A stretch of DNA of 64,000 nt from Candidatus Poribacteria bacterium (GTDB taxonomy: Bacteria > Poribacteria > WGA-4E > WGA-3G), in contig JAPOZO010000064.1 of assembly GCA_026706025.1 (NCBI GenBank), forward strand, positions 1 through 64,000, read 5' to 3'. Every line of letters begins with the position of its first letter. The first letter of the stretch is position 1. Of this stretch, positions 16,780 through 26,118 are shown piece after piece. The notes under the pieces are model-generated. The model did no database searches. It was given only the letters and a program-made list of their open reading frames with translations, and was not told the origin of the DNA. A program made the translations under genes and the position numbers.

Positions 16780-17144
16780 ATATATTTTAATACCTATACA
16801 AAATATGTGCAACAAAAAAACAAAAGAATGTCCGAGTATGCAAGTTTTGCATGACGCAACGCCAAAAATGCATCTATCAATAGCACAAACCCGCCAAGAA
16901 TGGCATAAAAACTTTCCATAATATGTAAAATCTAAAAACTGTACCGATGGCAGGACACTGCCGCGAGTTAGACATATTTTGGTTGTTAATTAAATTTTTT
17001 ATTGTTAAACAACAAAAAAACAAAAAATTTCACGCGTCTAAGAAAGTGTTTCATCCCTAATTGTTGTTTAACCATTTTAATATATACTCCTTTAATTGTT
17101 TTAAGGGTGCCACGAACCCATGCTACATCTGTGTTTGTAGATTT

Positions 17145-17298
17145 AAACATGAACGTTTATGGGGAGAAACATGAACGTTTATGGGGAGAAACATGAACGT
17201 TTATGGGGAGAAACATGAACGTTTATGGGGAGAAACATGAACGTTTATGGGGAGAAACATGAACGTTTATGGGGAGAAACATGAACGTTTATGGGGAG
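17145..17298 (+). repeat. Seven perfect 22-bp iterons (replication origin)
   Basis: The 22-bp unit AAACATGAACGTTTATGGGG plus AG is repeated seven times without gap or mismatch. Tandem 22-bp iterons next to a Rep_3-type gene are the classical initiator binding sites of theta-replicating plasmids. Seven identical copies imply recent amplification or strong homogenisation. The centre GAACGTTT holds a short partial palindrome. Confidence 0.92.
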
Positions 17299-17370
17299 CA
17301 GCCTAAGAACCTATGATATTACTTGTGGATGCGGCTTATAGCGATACAGAAAATACAGATTTTCGACTTT

Positions 17371-17413
17371 AAAATGAGAGTTTATGGGATTAAATATGAA
17401 CGTTTATGGGGTT
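17371..17413 (+). repeat. Two degenerate iterons between origin and rep
   Basis: AAAATGAGAGTTTATGGGATT (17371-17391) and a unit at 17392-17413 keep the GAACGTTTATGGG core of the iterons with changes at the ends. Their position closer to rep fits the autoregulatory half-sites used by many iteron plasmids, which is inference. Confidence 0.75.
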
Positions 17414-17631
17414 AAATATGAAAAATTATATTGATAAAGGTTCATATTAATTGTATACTAACATAAGTTCCATAATAAAAATGCGAGTGTAGATATAAGT
17501 TAGGTTGAGCCAAACATCAAACCAACGAATGCTTATGCGTATTTGGAGTTAATGCCCTACGACTCCTAAAGTCTTATATGGAACTTACTTTATGCTATGT
17601 AACATATATTCCAAACGTAGAGGGAGGTCTC

Positions 17632-18951
17632 ATGAACTTAGCGAAAATCACCGAAGTCGTGAAGGCAAGTCCAGCGATTCAAATTCAGAGCAAAATTTCG
17701 CTACTGCAACGGCGGGCATGGAATGTCTTGTTGGCGAATGCCTACAACGAACTTCCAAACCAAGAAATTCATTGTGTGAGTATGGTTGAATTAGCAGCGA
17801 AACTTGGTTTTGATAGCAAGAACGAGGATTACTTAAAAGAAGTGTTAAGAGAACTCCGTTTTTGTGAAGTCGAATGGAATCTCCTTAACAAGGACAACAA
17901 ACAAGTATGGGGCGTAGCGGGTCTATTGGCTTCTGTCGAAATCGAAGATGGCATCTGTACCTATGCGTTTGCACCGCATCTTCGTCTAAAACTCTATAAT
18001 CCACGCGTCTACGCCAAGTTGAACTTACGGCTCCAAAATCGGTTCAAAAGCCAGTATGCGTTGGTTTTATGGGAACTCTGTTTTGACTATTTTGATACAG
18101 ATCGGGACCAAGGCGAAACTCCTTTCATTTCACTCGAAACGTTTAGAGAACTTCTCGGAATCGAAAGTGATGAGTATCCAGCATTCAGTATATTCAACCG
18201 AGCTGTTATCAAGCCAGCTATCAAGGAAATCAACAAAGAAACAGACTATTTCGTCGGAGTCGAGCAGAAACGCGTCAAACGTCGGGTCGGTGAACTCAAA
18301 TTCCGAATTACTAAGGTCAAACAAATCTCCATTCAGGAATCCCTCTTTCCTGATATAGAGAACCTTCCCCCTGTTGCCATTGAACTTGTCCAAGCCGATG
18401 TTGATCGGAAAGTCGCCTTGAACATTGCCAACCACGAATGGGACTTCATCAACTCCCAAAAGTTGCCGCCTCCCGGTACCTACTCGGATTTTCTGGAGTA
18501 TGTCGCTGAGAAGGTTGAGATCTCGCTTAATGCCGCAGATGTCAAGAATCGTGGCGGGTTCATCGTTGAGGCGATCCGTGAAAACTATATTGATCCCGCC
18601 GTGCAGAAGGAACGCGAACTGCGCGCCGAAAAAGCCAAAGAAAAAGAACTCGAAGACTTGACGGCAGAATTCAAAGTCAAACGCGATAATATCCTTCGCC
18701 AAGCCGTCCACGCACAGCCCGAACTCATTGAGCGTGCCGCGGAAAGAATACAATCTTATATGGTCCGGGACCGCCTCCTTGAACATGATTCTGCTATAGA
18801 GGCATATCAGAAGGGCGGTATGATAAAAGCAGAAATTGATGGCATCCTCGCTGAAGAGTTCTGTCAAGACCTGCTGGTACCAGTTGTTGCTGTGTATGAA
18901 GACGAAAAGGCAAGAATCCTCGGAGAAGTCGGAGTTCAAGGAAATAGTTAG
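17632..18951 (+). CDS. Plasmid replication initiator, Rep_3 family
   Basis: This is a 439-residue initiator. Residues ~15-230 fit the two winged-helix domains of Rep_3/RepE-type proteins: KISLLQRRAWNVLLANA, then YALVLWELCFDYF and FNRAVIKPAIKEIN in the second. The C-terminal ~200 residues are a long charged, partly coiled-coil extension (ERELRAEKAKEKELEDL), longer than in typical plasmid Reps. GGGAGG precedes the ATG at 17632. It should bind the iterons at 17145 and open the origin. Confidence 0.88.
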   Translation: MNLAKITEVVKASPAIQIQSKISLLQRRAWNVLLANAYNELPNQEIHCVSMVELAAKLGFDSKNEDYLKEVLRELRFCEVEWNLLNKDNKQVWGVAGLLASVEIEDGICTYAFAPHLRLKLYNPRVYAKLNLRLQNRFKSQYALVLWELCFDYFDTDRDQGETPFISLETFRELLGIESDEYPAFSIFNRAVIKPAIKEINKETDYFVGVEQKRVKRRVGELKFRITKVKQISIQESLFPDIENLPPVAIELVQADVDRKVALNIANHEWDFINSQKLPPPGTYSDFLEYVAEKVEISLNAADVKNRGGFIVEAIRENYIDPAVQKERELRAEKAKEKELEDLTAEFKVKRDNILRQAVHAQPELIERAAERIQSYMVRDRLLEHDSAIEAYQKGGMIKAEIDGILAEEFCQDLLVPVVAVYEDEKARILGEVGVQGNS

Positions 18952-18952
18952 A

Positions 18953-19063
18953 ATGGCGAAGCAGACAAAACAGAGGACAGTCAAATACCCTCCCAAGCAA
19001 GGAAATATCTCAAGAAAGGAAGTTAGACGGGCAGTTAAAGAAGTTGTTGATGCCAGCATCTGA
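18953..19063 (+). CDS. Small basic protein downstream of rep
   Basis: This 36-residue, Lys/Arg-rich peptide begins MAKQTKQRTVKYPP and ends in a short helix (SRKEVRRAVKEVVDASI). It starts one base after the rep stop, with AAGGA about nine bases upstream, so translational coupling is plausible. It is short, and its reality rests on position and composition only. Confidence 0.45.
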   Translation: MAKQTKQRTVKYPPKQGNISRKEVRRAVKEVVDASI

Positions 19064-19169
19064 AGTGCCAACGTTTATTCAGACCGAATATTAGCAAAGT
19101 TAAGACAAGTGTTGTTGGTCGCATTCAACGGGTTTCAAAACACCTAACGCCGAGCAGTGTATCAGAATC

Positions 19170-19209
19170 TTGGTTTAGAGGGTGCCCCGAATTTCCGATG
19201 GCAGTACAC
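19170..19209. repeat. Possible solo IS3 end
   Basis: GAATTTCCGATGGCAGTACA matches the end sequence at 9371-9402 and 47895-47956 at most positions. No transposase is nearby, so it would be a solo remnant. The match is short. Confidence 0.4.
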
Positions 19210-19283
19210 AATACAACGACTTAAGGAAAAAGAGATAATTTAGATGCCCGCAATCATAATATCGTAAGGATGAGAGGTAAAGT

Positions 19284-20192
19284 ATGTCAGATAATCCTAT
19301 CATGAACATCGGGGACTTAGCAAAACCTGCTACTACTCTAATTGAGAAGATAGCAGATGCTGGATATATCCTTTTTGGTGAATCTTACCGGATCAAACAG
19401 GTCGCAAAAGCGAAAGCGGAGGCGGCAGTAATTGAAGCGGAATCCCGAATTGAGATAACCGACTTACACAGACGAGCAATACACCGATGGATTGAAGAAG
19501 AAGCACAATATCAGAAGAACATGGAAGACATCACTGAAAAAGCAACCCATCAGTTAAACGAAGATGCCGATCCTCATGCCATAGACAACGACTGGATTGC
19601 CCAATTTTTTGATATAACCCGATTAATATCTGATGATGAAGTGCAAAATATATGGGCAAATATTTTAGCCAGCGAAGCTAATAACCCTGGTGGTTTTTCT
19701 ATCAGAACGCTTAACGCTTTAAAATCTATTGATAAAAAAGAGGCCGAATATTTTACAAGGTTATGCAACTTTATCGTAAGAATAGACAGAGAGGGCTCAT
19801 TTTCGGATTTTGTCCCAATTGTACTTAATCCGAACGATAAAATATATGCACAACATGGAATTCACCACAATATGTTGAATCATATTCAAAACGATATTGG
19901 ATTAATAGAGTTTCGTTATCTCCTGGGTGCATTTCACAATTATAGGATTTTGGCAGAACCAATAGAAAGTTTATCTATTACATATCACGGTCAAAAACTA
20001 ATATTAAAAGTTCCTAAAGGTGAATATCTTTATGATGATGGCAAAGCTCGTGTTAATCTTGGAAGTGTAACATTAACGAAAGTTGGATTTGAACTTTGCC
20101 AAATTTGCGAAACCAAACCTATTAATGGATTCTTTGAATATATGCAAACAAAATTACAAGATGATATAAACAAAACTTTAAAAACGGAATAA
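19284..20192 (+). CDS. DUF2806-family protein
   Basis: This 302-residue protein has an N-terminal IGDLAKPATTLIEKIADAGY stretch, a long helical region, and then NDWIAQFFDITRLISDDEVQ and IWANILASEANNPG. This combination is characteristic of DUF2806 proteins as I recall them. The C-terminal ~100 residues are beta-rich. AGAGG lies six bases before the ATG. The biochemical role is unknown. Its placement in a mobile block, next to an IS end and near an integrase, suggests an accessory cargo or defence gene, which is inference. Confidence 0.7.
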   Translation: MSDNPIMNIGDLAKPATTLIEKIADAGYILFGESYRIKQVAKAKAEAAVIEAESRIEITDLHRRAIHRWIEEEAQYQKNMEDITEKATHQLNEDADPHAIDNDWIAQFFDITRLISDDEVQNIWANILASEANNPGGFSIRTLNALKSIDKKEAEYFTRLCNFIVRIDREGSFSDFVPIVLNPNDKIYAQHGIHHNMLNHIQNDIGLIEFRYLLGAFHNYRILAEPIESLSITYHGQKLILKVPKGEYLYDDGKARVNLGSVTLTKVGFELCQICETKPINGFFEYMQTKLQDDINKTLKTE

Positions 20193-20329
20193 TTGCGTTA
20201 AAAGTGCAAGCAACGAATCATTACAGAAAACGGCATAAGCACGAAACTACTACACCCCTGTGTCGTCTATAAGCTGCGTAAAGATGGGCTTATATACAAG
20301 CATTTAGCAGAAAAATTAGAGAGCACACT

Positions 20330-21067
20330 ATGAAAGGTACAAGACCCCTTGATAACGACGAGATCCGCCGGGTATCCGGATGTTTCACCGGCATTTTTGA
20401 AGTACGCAACCGAGGTCTGTTCATGCTCGGAGTCTCCACAGGAGGACGCATCTCTGAGCTGCTTAGCCTACGCGTCGGTGATGTGTACCAGAACAAGAAG
20501 CCGGTGACCGATCTGCTCTACACGAAACGGATTGTCAAAGGTAGCGAGGTTAGCCGTAGTGTCCCAGTAAACGCTGATGGCAGGCGCGCAATTCGGGACC
20601 TCGTTGATTGGCACCGGGAGCATTACCGATCCATCGCCGCAAAACGACCGTTATTTCCCTCGCGACACAACTCCGGCACTGTGGCACTGCACCGCCAAAC
20701 CGCGCACGAGATACTCAAGACAGCTTTCATCGAGGCGGGGCTGAACGGACACATAGCGACGCATTCACTGCGGAAGTCTTTCGCCCAGAGACTATACGAC
20801 AAGACCGGCGACATCTATATGGTGCAAGAGCTGCTCGGACATCGAAATATCAGCACAACCCAAAAATACTTGGGTGTCAACTATGCAGATGCGAGGGCAG
20901 CCGTAGAAGCAATCTCATTAATTACCGAGTCTGACAGAAACCACCTTTCGTCAGACTCACTCACAGACATTGACGATGAAACACTCCGGAGTGAACTCGA
21001 AAAACGCGGATACAACGTCACCATCCCGAGAGAAAACACCACCGCGGAAATCGTCAAGATCGGATAA
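20330..21067 (+). CDS. Tyrosine recombinase, catalytic domain only
   Basis: This 245-residue site-specific recombinase shows the integrase signature: Arg40 in GGRISELL, His145 and Arg148 in HSLRKSF, the LLGHRN box (~His171) and the nucleophile Tyr near 180 in KYLGV. It lacks the N-terminal SAM-like core-binding domain usual in XerC/D and phage integrases. The protein starts almost at the catalytic domain. It could resolve plasmid multimers or integrate the element. The ribosome binding site is weak. Confidence 0.88.
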   Translation: MKGTRPLDNDEIRRVSGCFTGIFEVRNRGLFMLGVSTGGRISELLSLRVGDVYQNKKPVTDLLYTKRIVKGSEVSRSVPVNADGRRAIRDLVDWHREHYRSIAAKRPLFPSRHNSGTVALHRQTAHEILKTAFIEAGLNGHIATHSLRKSFAQRLYDKTGDIYMVQELLGHRNISTTQKYLGVNYADARAAVEAISLITESDRNHLSSDSLTDIDDETLRSELEKRGYNVTIPRENTTAEIVKIG

Positions 21068-21184
21068 AACGCTCACACAGAATGCTTTGCTGGGAGAAGC
21101 ACAGGCTTGGTGTCTCCCTCTATGAAATGCACCTGTAGGAGACCGTCCTCAAATAACTGCAATTCAGGCGAAATTCATTACTCT

Positions 21185-21784
21185 ATGTTAAATTTTCTCA
21201 CTAAACTTAACGTTTTTCAACGAATTTATAGGGAACTCAGACAATTGGACGACTCCAGTACACCGGCTGAAGTGTCCCGTAACAACGATAACTCGAGACA
21301 CTTCAGCCCAGAGCGACCGCCTTTCGATGCCCAAGCCAAGATTGAGGCACTCGAGACCGAGGTCAAGGTTCTCAAGAAAAAGGTAAGGGTCCAACATCTG
21401 CTGCTCAACGATGTGATGCGCCAGTTAGATCCATTCATACAAGGAAAACGGAATCAGGTGCGTCGCAATGGGATCAAAAAAAAGTACCTAAATCTATCAT
21501 CCTTGTATCCGAAGCCGAAGATGAAGCCAAAACGGGCTGAACCGACCGGAGATACGAATGCGAACCCGCCCCAAAAGGTGCAATCAGAAAAATCTGCTTC
21601 TGCCCAGGCAAATGCCGAAGCACTTGAACGCCTCAAAGCCTACCTTTCTGATGGGAAGCGGTGCACCGAAGATGAGATTAGAGAAGCGTTAGATATCTCG
21701 AAAGGCATGTTTAGAAGAATTCGTAAGAAAGTTAAGAATAATGGAAATACGGATCCGGATGAAAGGCTCTATTTCGTCGAGTAA
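21185..21784 (+). CDS. Coiled-coil and winged-helix DNA-binding-like protein
   Basis: This ~199-residue protein has a coiled coil at about 60-95 (AKIEALETEVKVLKKKV), a basic Pro/Lys-rich linker, and a C-terminal helix-turn-helix (CTEDEIREALDISKGMFRRI). The start is uncertain. An in-frame TTG at 21107 is possible, but I chose the ATG at 21185, and neither has a good ribosome binding site. It follows the recombinase on the same strand. A plasmid accessory or regulatory protein is the likely role. Confidence 0.5.
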   Translation: MLNFLTKLNVFQRIYRELRQLDDSSTPAEVSRNNDNSRHFSPERPPFDAQAKIEALETEVKVLKKKVRVQHLLLNDVMRQLDPFIQGKRNQVRRNGIKKKYLNLSSLYPKPKMKPKRAEPTGDTNANPPQKVQSEKSASAQANAEALERLKAYLSDGKRCTEDEIREALDISKGMFRRIRKKVKNNGNTDPDERLYFVE

Positions 21785-21797
21785 TGGCTTTTACAGT

Positions 21798-21918
21798 ATA
21801 AAGGGCATCTCGTGTAAATGATTTGTCTGTTCCGCAGTGGATTCACGTTTTTGATCAGCTTCACCCCATTTTCCACTGCTACACAGACAAAAAGTTTCCA
21901 GTCAAGGCTACAGCCACG
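21798..21918. repeat. ~120-bp imperfect repeat, copy a
   Basis: It begins with a perfect 17-bp ATAAAGGGCATCTCGTG shared with copy b at 22358-22479. It ends with a GCTACAGCCACG motif corresponding to GCTACACCCACG there. The interior is about 60% similar by eye. The rest of the 21785-22086 interval holds no gene. Confidence 0.55.
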
Positions 21919-22086
21919 CGAAATGAAAAACTGCACAGAATGCCCTACAACGCATTTGAGACGCCCCCCCCCTGTGGAGAACCCTCTTTGATATGGTATC
22001 ACAACGCCTACCCCATAAAGTTTTTAGGTGTGTCTATTGTGAGAACACGGTAGCGTCTCAAAAAAACATCTTTTGGAGATAACACG

Positions 22087-22311
22087 ATGAATACGCTCGA
22101 GTGCGCGCAGAAAAAAGCCTTAGAGATTGCGCTTGCCGCGGCGAAAATGGAGAAGCCGTCGGAGATCATTGACCACCTCGATGATCTCTTGGAAATCTTG
22201 ACGGGATCCAAAGTCTTTGCGAACATCGGCTTGTTCAAGCCGCCTGACCCATCAAAGGTAATTCTTAATCTCCTTAGTAAGGTCAATGGTCTCGGAAGTG
22301 AACAGAGTTAG
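22087..22311 (+). CDS. Small helical protein
   Basis: This 74-residue, mostly helical protein begins MNTLECAQKKALEIALAAA and contains HLDDLLEILTG. TTTGGAG precedes the ATG by about eight bases. No family is recognised. It lies between the two copies of the ~120-bp repeat. Confidence 0.5.
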   Translation: MNTLECAQKKALEIALAAAKMEKPSEIIDHLDDLLEILTGSKVFANIGLFKPPDPSKVILNLLSKVNGLGSEQS

Positions 22312-22357
22312 CGTTATCACAGTTTACTTCCGATGTCAATGAAGGAACCCTTACCCA

Positions 22358-22479
22358 ATAAAGGGCATCTCGTGAAAACAATATGCTTATTCCAGCGTGT
22401 TTTGACGTTTCCGCTGCGGTCCCCACCCAACTGCCACGCTTCCATAAGCACAAACCTTTCAGTCAGTGCTACACCCACG
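22358..22479. repeat. ~120-bp imperfect repeat, copy b
   Basis: This is the partner of 21798-21918. The two flank the 22087-22311 gene in direct orientation, about 560 bp apart, as a composite or duplicated intergenic element might. Confidence 0.55.
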
Positions 22480-22499
22480 GCACCCAGTCCGCTGACAGT

Positions 22500-22900
22500 A
22501 ATAATCGATGGCTGATCGCTAACGGCTGATCGCTGACATCTGACGGCTAACAACTGACAGCACCGTGTTGTGTTAAGCGAGTACGCTTAGGCGGGCGAAG
22601 AAAGGATACACCCGCAAGAGAACCCGCCTAAATCCAAAGAGGCGGGAAGCATCGGTGAAAGTAAAGTGTTCTGGTTAGAACACCGCTTCGCCACCTACTT
22701 ATGCGGACTTATGCCTACGGGTACGCAGGCAACGCCACGCAACGCAGACGGCTACGCTACTACGCCCTTCGCTACGCCTGCCACGAAACGCCTACATGCG
22801 AGTACGCAAGCAGGCTTATTCGGTCAGGCTTCGCTTGGGCTTGGTCTATGTATTAGCCCCTTAAGCGTGCCTTCGCTGCGCTCGGCACGCCGGTAATCTT
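22500..22900. repeat. Short-sequence repeat region without genes
   Basis: From 22505 the run GCTGATCGCTAACGGCTGAT and similar GCTAAC/CTGAC units form a low-complexity tract. From 22680 to 22895 the motif CTACGC/TACGC and its variants occur many times (for example GGCTACGCTACTACGCCC). An open frame of 76 codons here has repeat-driven composition and no ribosome binding site, and I do not regard it as a gene. The 22901-23050 stretch shows nothing. Confidence 0.6.
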
Positions 22901-23050
22901 TTTAACAACGAGTAAAGAAATTCTAAAAAGCTTTCTCAAAAAGAGTGTAAAATCTCTGCGCGCGCTCGGAATTCAGATAGGGTCAAAACATGAAAAACCG
23001 CGTCCCAGTTGAATTCCAAAAAAATCAAGAAAACCTTTCTCGAACTTTAC

Positions 23051-23144
23051 ATGTCACAAAAATGGGGGTTAATGTCACAAAAATGGGCATAAAAAAGACA
23101 ATTTAGGGGTTCCATGTCACAAATAAGGGGGATAAATGTCACCC
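23051..23144. repeat. Four ATGTCAC repeats next to the terminase gene
   Basis: ATGTCACAAAAATGGG occurs at 23051-23066 and 23072-23087, ATGTCACAAATAAGGG at 23114-23129 and a partial ATGTCACCC at 23136. They lie 3' of the terminase-like gene. Possible roles are initiator or packaging (pac-like) binding sites. Confidence 0.65.
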
Positions 23145-23165
23145 TTTTTTTTCATTTTGTCATAA

Positions 23166-25763
23166 TTACTCATCATCTTCCTCATCGCCCGATCCCAATT
23201 GAGATTCTTCTTGCTGGATATAATGTAAATATCGACCCGGTCCTCGTTCCCCTCGCTCTAAGACGACATCCCAAGGGTCTCTATACCCTGATACCGACAA
23301 AACATCGTTATGCTTATCAACTGAATCTTGATACCGATGCCGGGGTGTACGTGGGAGGATCTCACTATCACCTGATTCCCAACGCCCCTCTTTCTGTGCC
23401 AACACTTGTTCCCGCGTGATGTGCTGTGACTGAAAAATAACCTGAGGCATCTCACCGCCGATCTTTGCTGTCCGAATAATATAAAGCAAAGCATCTATCC
23501 AATGATCGTTGCCATCTTGGGGGACTGGATCACTGCCAGTTCTCAAATGTGCGTCTGTCCATCGATAAGCGATAAGTTCAGCGATCAAATCTTGTGGCAC
23601 ATTTTTCACCGCCATCAGTTCATCTGGATCATCGACATGTTCACGAACGATAAAGAATTGATCTGGTTGTGCTATCAACCCTTGAAGTTGCCGGATAGAT
23701 TGAAGTTTATCTCTCTTCTCGGCTTTCGTGACGTAGAACCCTTTCGCGATAAAGCGATCTATGATTTGTGGATCATGTTCCGAATAAAGCGCATAGATCC
23801 GTTGATCGAAAGACTCAAGGACAAATTGATAGTAATCTTGAGCACGTCCAACCCATTGCTCATCAAGCCACCCAATTCGGCAAGTCCCACGAAGGACAAA
23901 GAACCCGCCATCCGTTTCAATACCCAAGAGAAGCACCCCGGGGTTTGGGCTATAGCCAGCATCAAAGCCAAGGAAACACCGCTCAACTCTCAACATCTCC
24001 AGTCGAGAATGAAATTCATCTAACGAAATAATATGCCGTTTTGAAAACTGCGAGAATACTTTTATCTCAGAGTTCGCTGAGCGTCCTTCAAGAAAACGCG
24101 TCTTTGCATCTGTCGGCAAAGACTCCAATGTTCCGACATAACTCTGCCCCAGTCGAGTTACTTGACCTTCGCTATCATAAAGTTCAGGGTTATCCGTATG
24201 ATCCGTATCATGGACTGTGATCTCTGGTCTTTTAAACAGCCAATGAAAATCCCCTTCAATTTCAGGTGGGTTACAATCCCCGAGAAGGAAATGATACGGC
24301 GTATTGTTCCCGACACCGCGCCCGATACTTGTGAGAACATAGACCCAATCCATCAGTTGAATCTGTTCTGACTGCGGATTGATCGCGAGATCATACTCCA
24401 TCGAAAGCACATCACCACGATCTTGTACACCGGCATAGGTAATTGTGGACCCGTTCCAATACACAAAGCCATCATCATCGCGTTTACCCACTCGCCTAAT
24501 GAATAGATTCTCAGTTAAGTTTGACTCAGAATCAAGTCCTGCAATTTTTCGTTCAAAAGTTTTCCCAAAAGAATCATGGACAGTCGAGAGTTTCTCCCGA
24601 AAGACAATAATACGCGTCCCTGGGTACTGACACGCTGCGATATGTCCACGCCATGCATTTGATAACGTTTTCCCTGTGTTCCGTCCGCCTCGAAGAAGTT
24701 GTTCACGATCGAAGCATTCCCAAGACTTTTTGATATTACCTCGCGGGATATAATAAAAGCCAACATCACTAAGACGGACGCGCTGCAAGTTCTCACTTTT
24801 ACGCCACTCTTGACTCCGGGACTTTTGCTGCCTTAGAGACTTTTCCGCCCCCCCTTCCTCAGCATAGAACCACGTCTCTCTATCGGTAAACGCCACAATA
24901 CAGATCTGAGATGAGACATTCACCACACGATCTTCGGGTTCTGAAGCTTCATCTTCATCCTCAGACAATACTTTATCGAGATACGCCTCAAGTCGCTGAA
25001 TATCGATTTCGGAAATGTATTTTTCTTGTAGAGTTTTCCGCTCCGGTAAAGCGCGACACGCTTCACTTTTCGCAAAGTCTTGAAGTGCCTGAAACTGAAG
25101 TGCATCAGACTTGACAGAAAAATCCTGATAGTCTTCCTCGGTGAGTTGGATTTCCCGCTCCGTCACCACCGTCGGCACAAAATAGGACAGTCCATCAGAA
25201 ATAGTCTTTCTCGCATCAATCAGCAAACGTCTGAAAAATTCTCGTAAAATCCCGTCATCCGCCTTGGGTGTCTCAGCAGGAACTTCAAAAATCGCATCAA
25301 GGGAGATAAACGAGTTCTCTTTATCAACCTTTTTCATAGCATTAGGGATTTCATCAATCATAGCGGCGACATAGTGAACACCGTCCTTAAAATCAACAAG
25401 CACAAGATAATCTGGTAGGTCCGACGCTGACAACGCGACAGATACAGTTTTCTTTTCAAAGCGTTCCGCCAGCCGTATAACCCTCCGTAAATCTGTATCC
25501 CGTCTTTTGATCTGTGTCCGCCACCGAAGTGTATAACTGCCATCTTCCAACTGCTCCGGATCATAATTTAGTGTCCGGGCATCTGAATGTAGACACGCCT
25601 CAGCAATCTCAGGCGTGATCGCTGACAAGACAGGCTGAAGTTCCTCTTGCCAGCGATAAATATGTCGAGACGAAACATCATACGTTTTCGCCATCATCGA
25701 CACAGGCACTTCATTATAGAAATCTGCGAGCAACGATAGATAATTTTCTTCAAATTTGTTCAT
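23166..25763 (-). CDS. Phage-type terminase large subunit
   Basis: This is an 865-residue protein. The N-terminus has a helix-turn-helix (MAKTYDVSSRHIYRWQEEL) and a long ~330-residue region. The ATPase P-loop RGGRNTGKT is near 357-365. The RNase H-like nuclease domain is marked by FLGFDAGYSPNPG and, near the end, DGNDHWIDALLYII, the D-x-H-x-x-DAL motif of terminases. It is much longer than the usual ~450-600 residues. AGGAG fits the ATG at 25763. No portal, capsid or small terminase gene is in the window, so its packaging role is open. Confidence 0.8.
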   Translation of the reverse strand: MNKFEENYLSLLADFYNEVPVSMMAKTYDVSSRHIYRWQEELQPVLSAITPEIAEACLHSDARTLNYDPEQLEDGSYTLRWRTQIKRRDTDLRRVIRLAERFEKKTVSVALSASDLPDYLVLVDFKDGVHYVAAMIDEIPNAMKKVDKENSFISLDAIFEVPAETPKADDGILREFFRRLLIDARKTISDGLSYFVPTVVTEREIQLTEEDYQDFSVKSDALQFQALQDFAKSEACRALPERKTLQEKYISEIDIQRLEAYLDKVLSEDEDEASEPEDRVVNVSSQICIVAFTDRETWFYAEEGGAEKSLRQQKSRSQEWRKSENLQRVRLSDVGFYYIPRGNIKKSWECFDREQLLRGGRNTGKTLSNAWRGHIAACQYPGTRIIVFREKLSTVHDSFGKTFERKIAGLDSESNLTENLFIRRVGKRDDDGFVYWNGSTITYAGVQDRGDVLSMEYDLAINPQSEQIQLMDWVYVLTSIGRGVGNNTPYHFLLGDCNPPEIEGDFHWLFKRPEITVHDTDHTDNPELYDSEGQVTRLGQSYVGTLESLPTDAKTRFLEGRSANSEIKVFSQFSKRHIISLDEFHSRLEMLRVERCFLGFDAGYSPNPGVLLLGIETDGGFFVLRGTCRIGWLDEQWVGRAQDYYQFVLESFDQRIYALYSEHDPQIIDRFIAKGFYVTKAEKRDKLQSIRQLQGLIAQPDQFFIVREHVDDPDELMAVKNVPQDLIAELIAYRWTDAHLRTGSDPVPQDGNDHWIDALLYIIRTAKIGGEMPQVIFQSQHITREQVLAQKEGRWESGDSEILPRTPRHRYQDSVDKHNDVLSVSGYRDPWDVVLERGERGPGRYLHYIQQEESQLGSGDEEDDE

Positions 25764-25916
25764 AACCATCTCCTAAACTTTTCAATCAGACCGAGTGTTT
25801 TTCGAGCGTCTATTAGATCCAAATCCATTGCGTTGAGTAAACGTATTGGCAGTATGCGTTTCTTGTTCATATTTCTGTCTATAATTCGGTTAAGATTTTA
25901 CTTGAATCATAGTGTT

Positions 25917-25945
25917 ATTATACCTCAAAACAAGGATTAGGTCAA
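25917..25945 (-). promoter_or_regulatory. Promoter of the terminase-like gene
   Basis: On the minus strand TTGACC (25945-25940) and TATAAT (25922-25917) are 17 bp apart, giving a leader of about 150 bases. The remainder of 25764-26118 contains no gene. A TTGACA at 26045 could serve the plus-strand gene at 26119 but lacks a good -10. Confidence 0.75.
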
Positions 25946-26118
25946 ATCCTGAGTGGCTGTATTGGTGCTTCCTATGGAGTATGACAGGCGGAAAAACCAA
26001 TGTTTCCGCTGTTAACACAGAGCCATTCAGTTTTCGGTTGATTTTGACAAACGGATGTGGTATCTTGTAGACGACGTTAATACAAAGGCGTTACCAGCCC
26101 TAACACTCGGAGGCACAC

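Noticed and set aside
17145-17298. Tandem repeats considered as a CRISPR array
   Set aside because: The 22-bp units abut without spacers and precede a Rep_3-type gene, so they are iterons.
18130-19071. Minus-strand frame of 313 codons opposite rep
   Set aside because: It mirrors the rep coding frame and has no start signals. The initiator match on the plus strand is clear.
22666-22896. Open frame of 76 codons
   Set aside because: It lies in CTACGC-type repeats, has repeat-driven composition and no ribosome binding site.
25895-25905. TTAACCGA-like motif after the terminase promoter as a fifth leader RNA
   Set aside because: An ACCG linker and a possible 7-bp pairing occur, but the inner helix and outer helix are missing.
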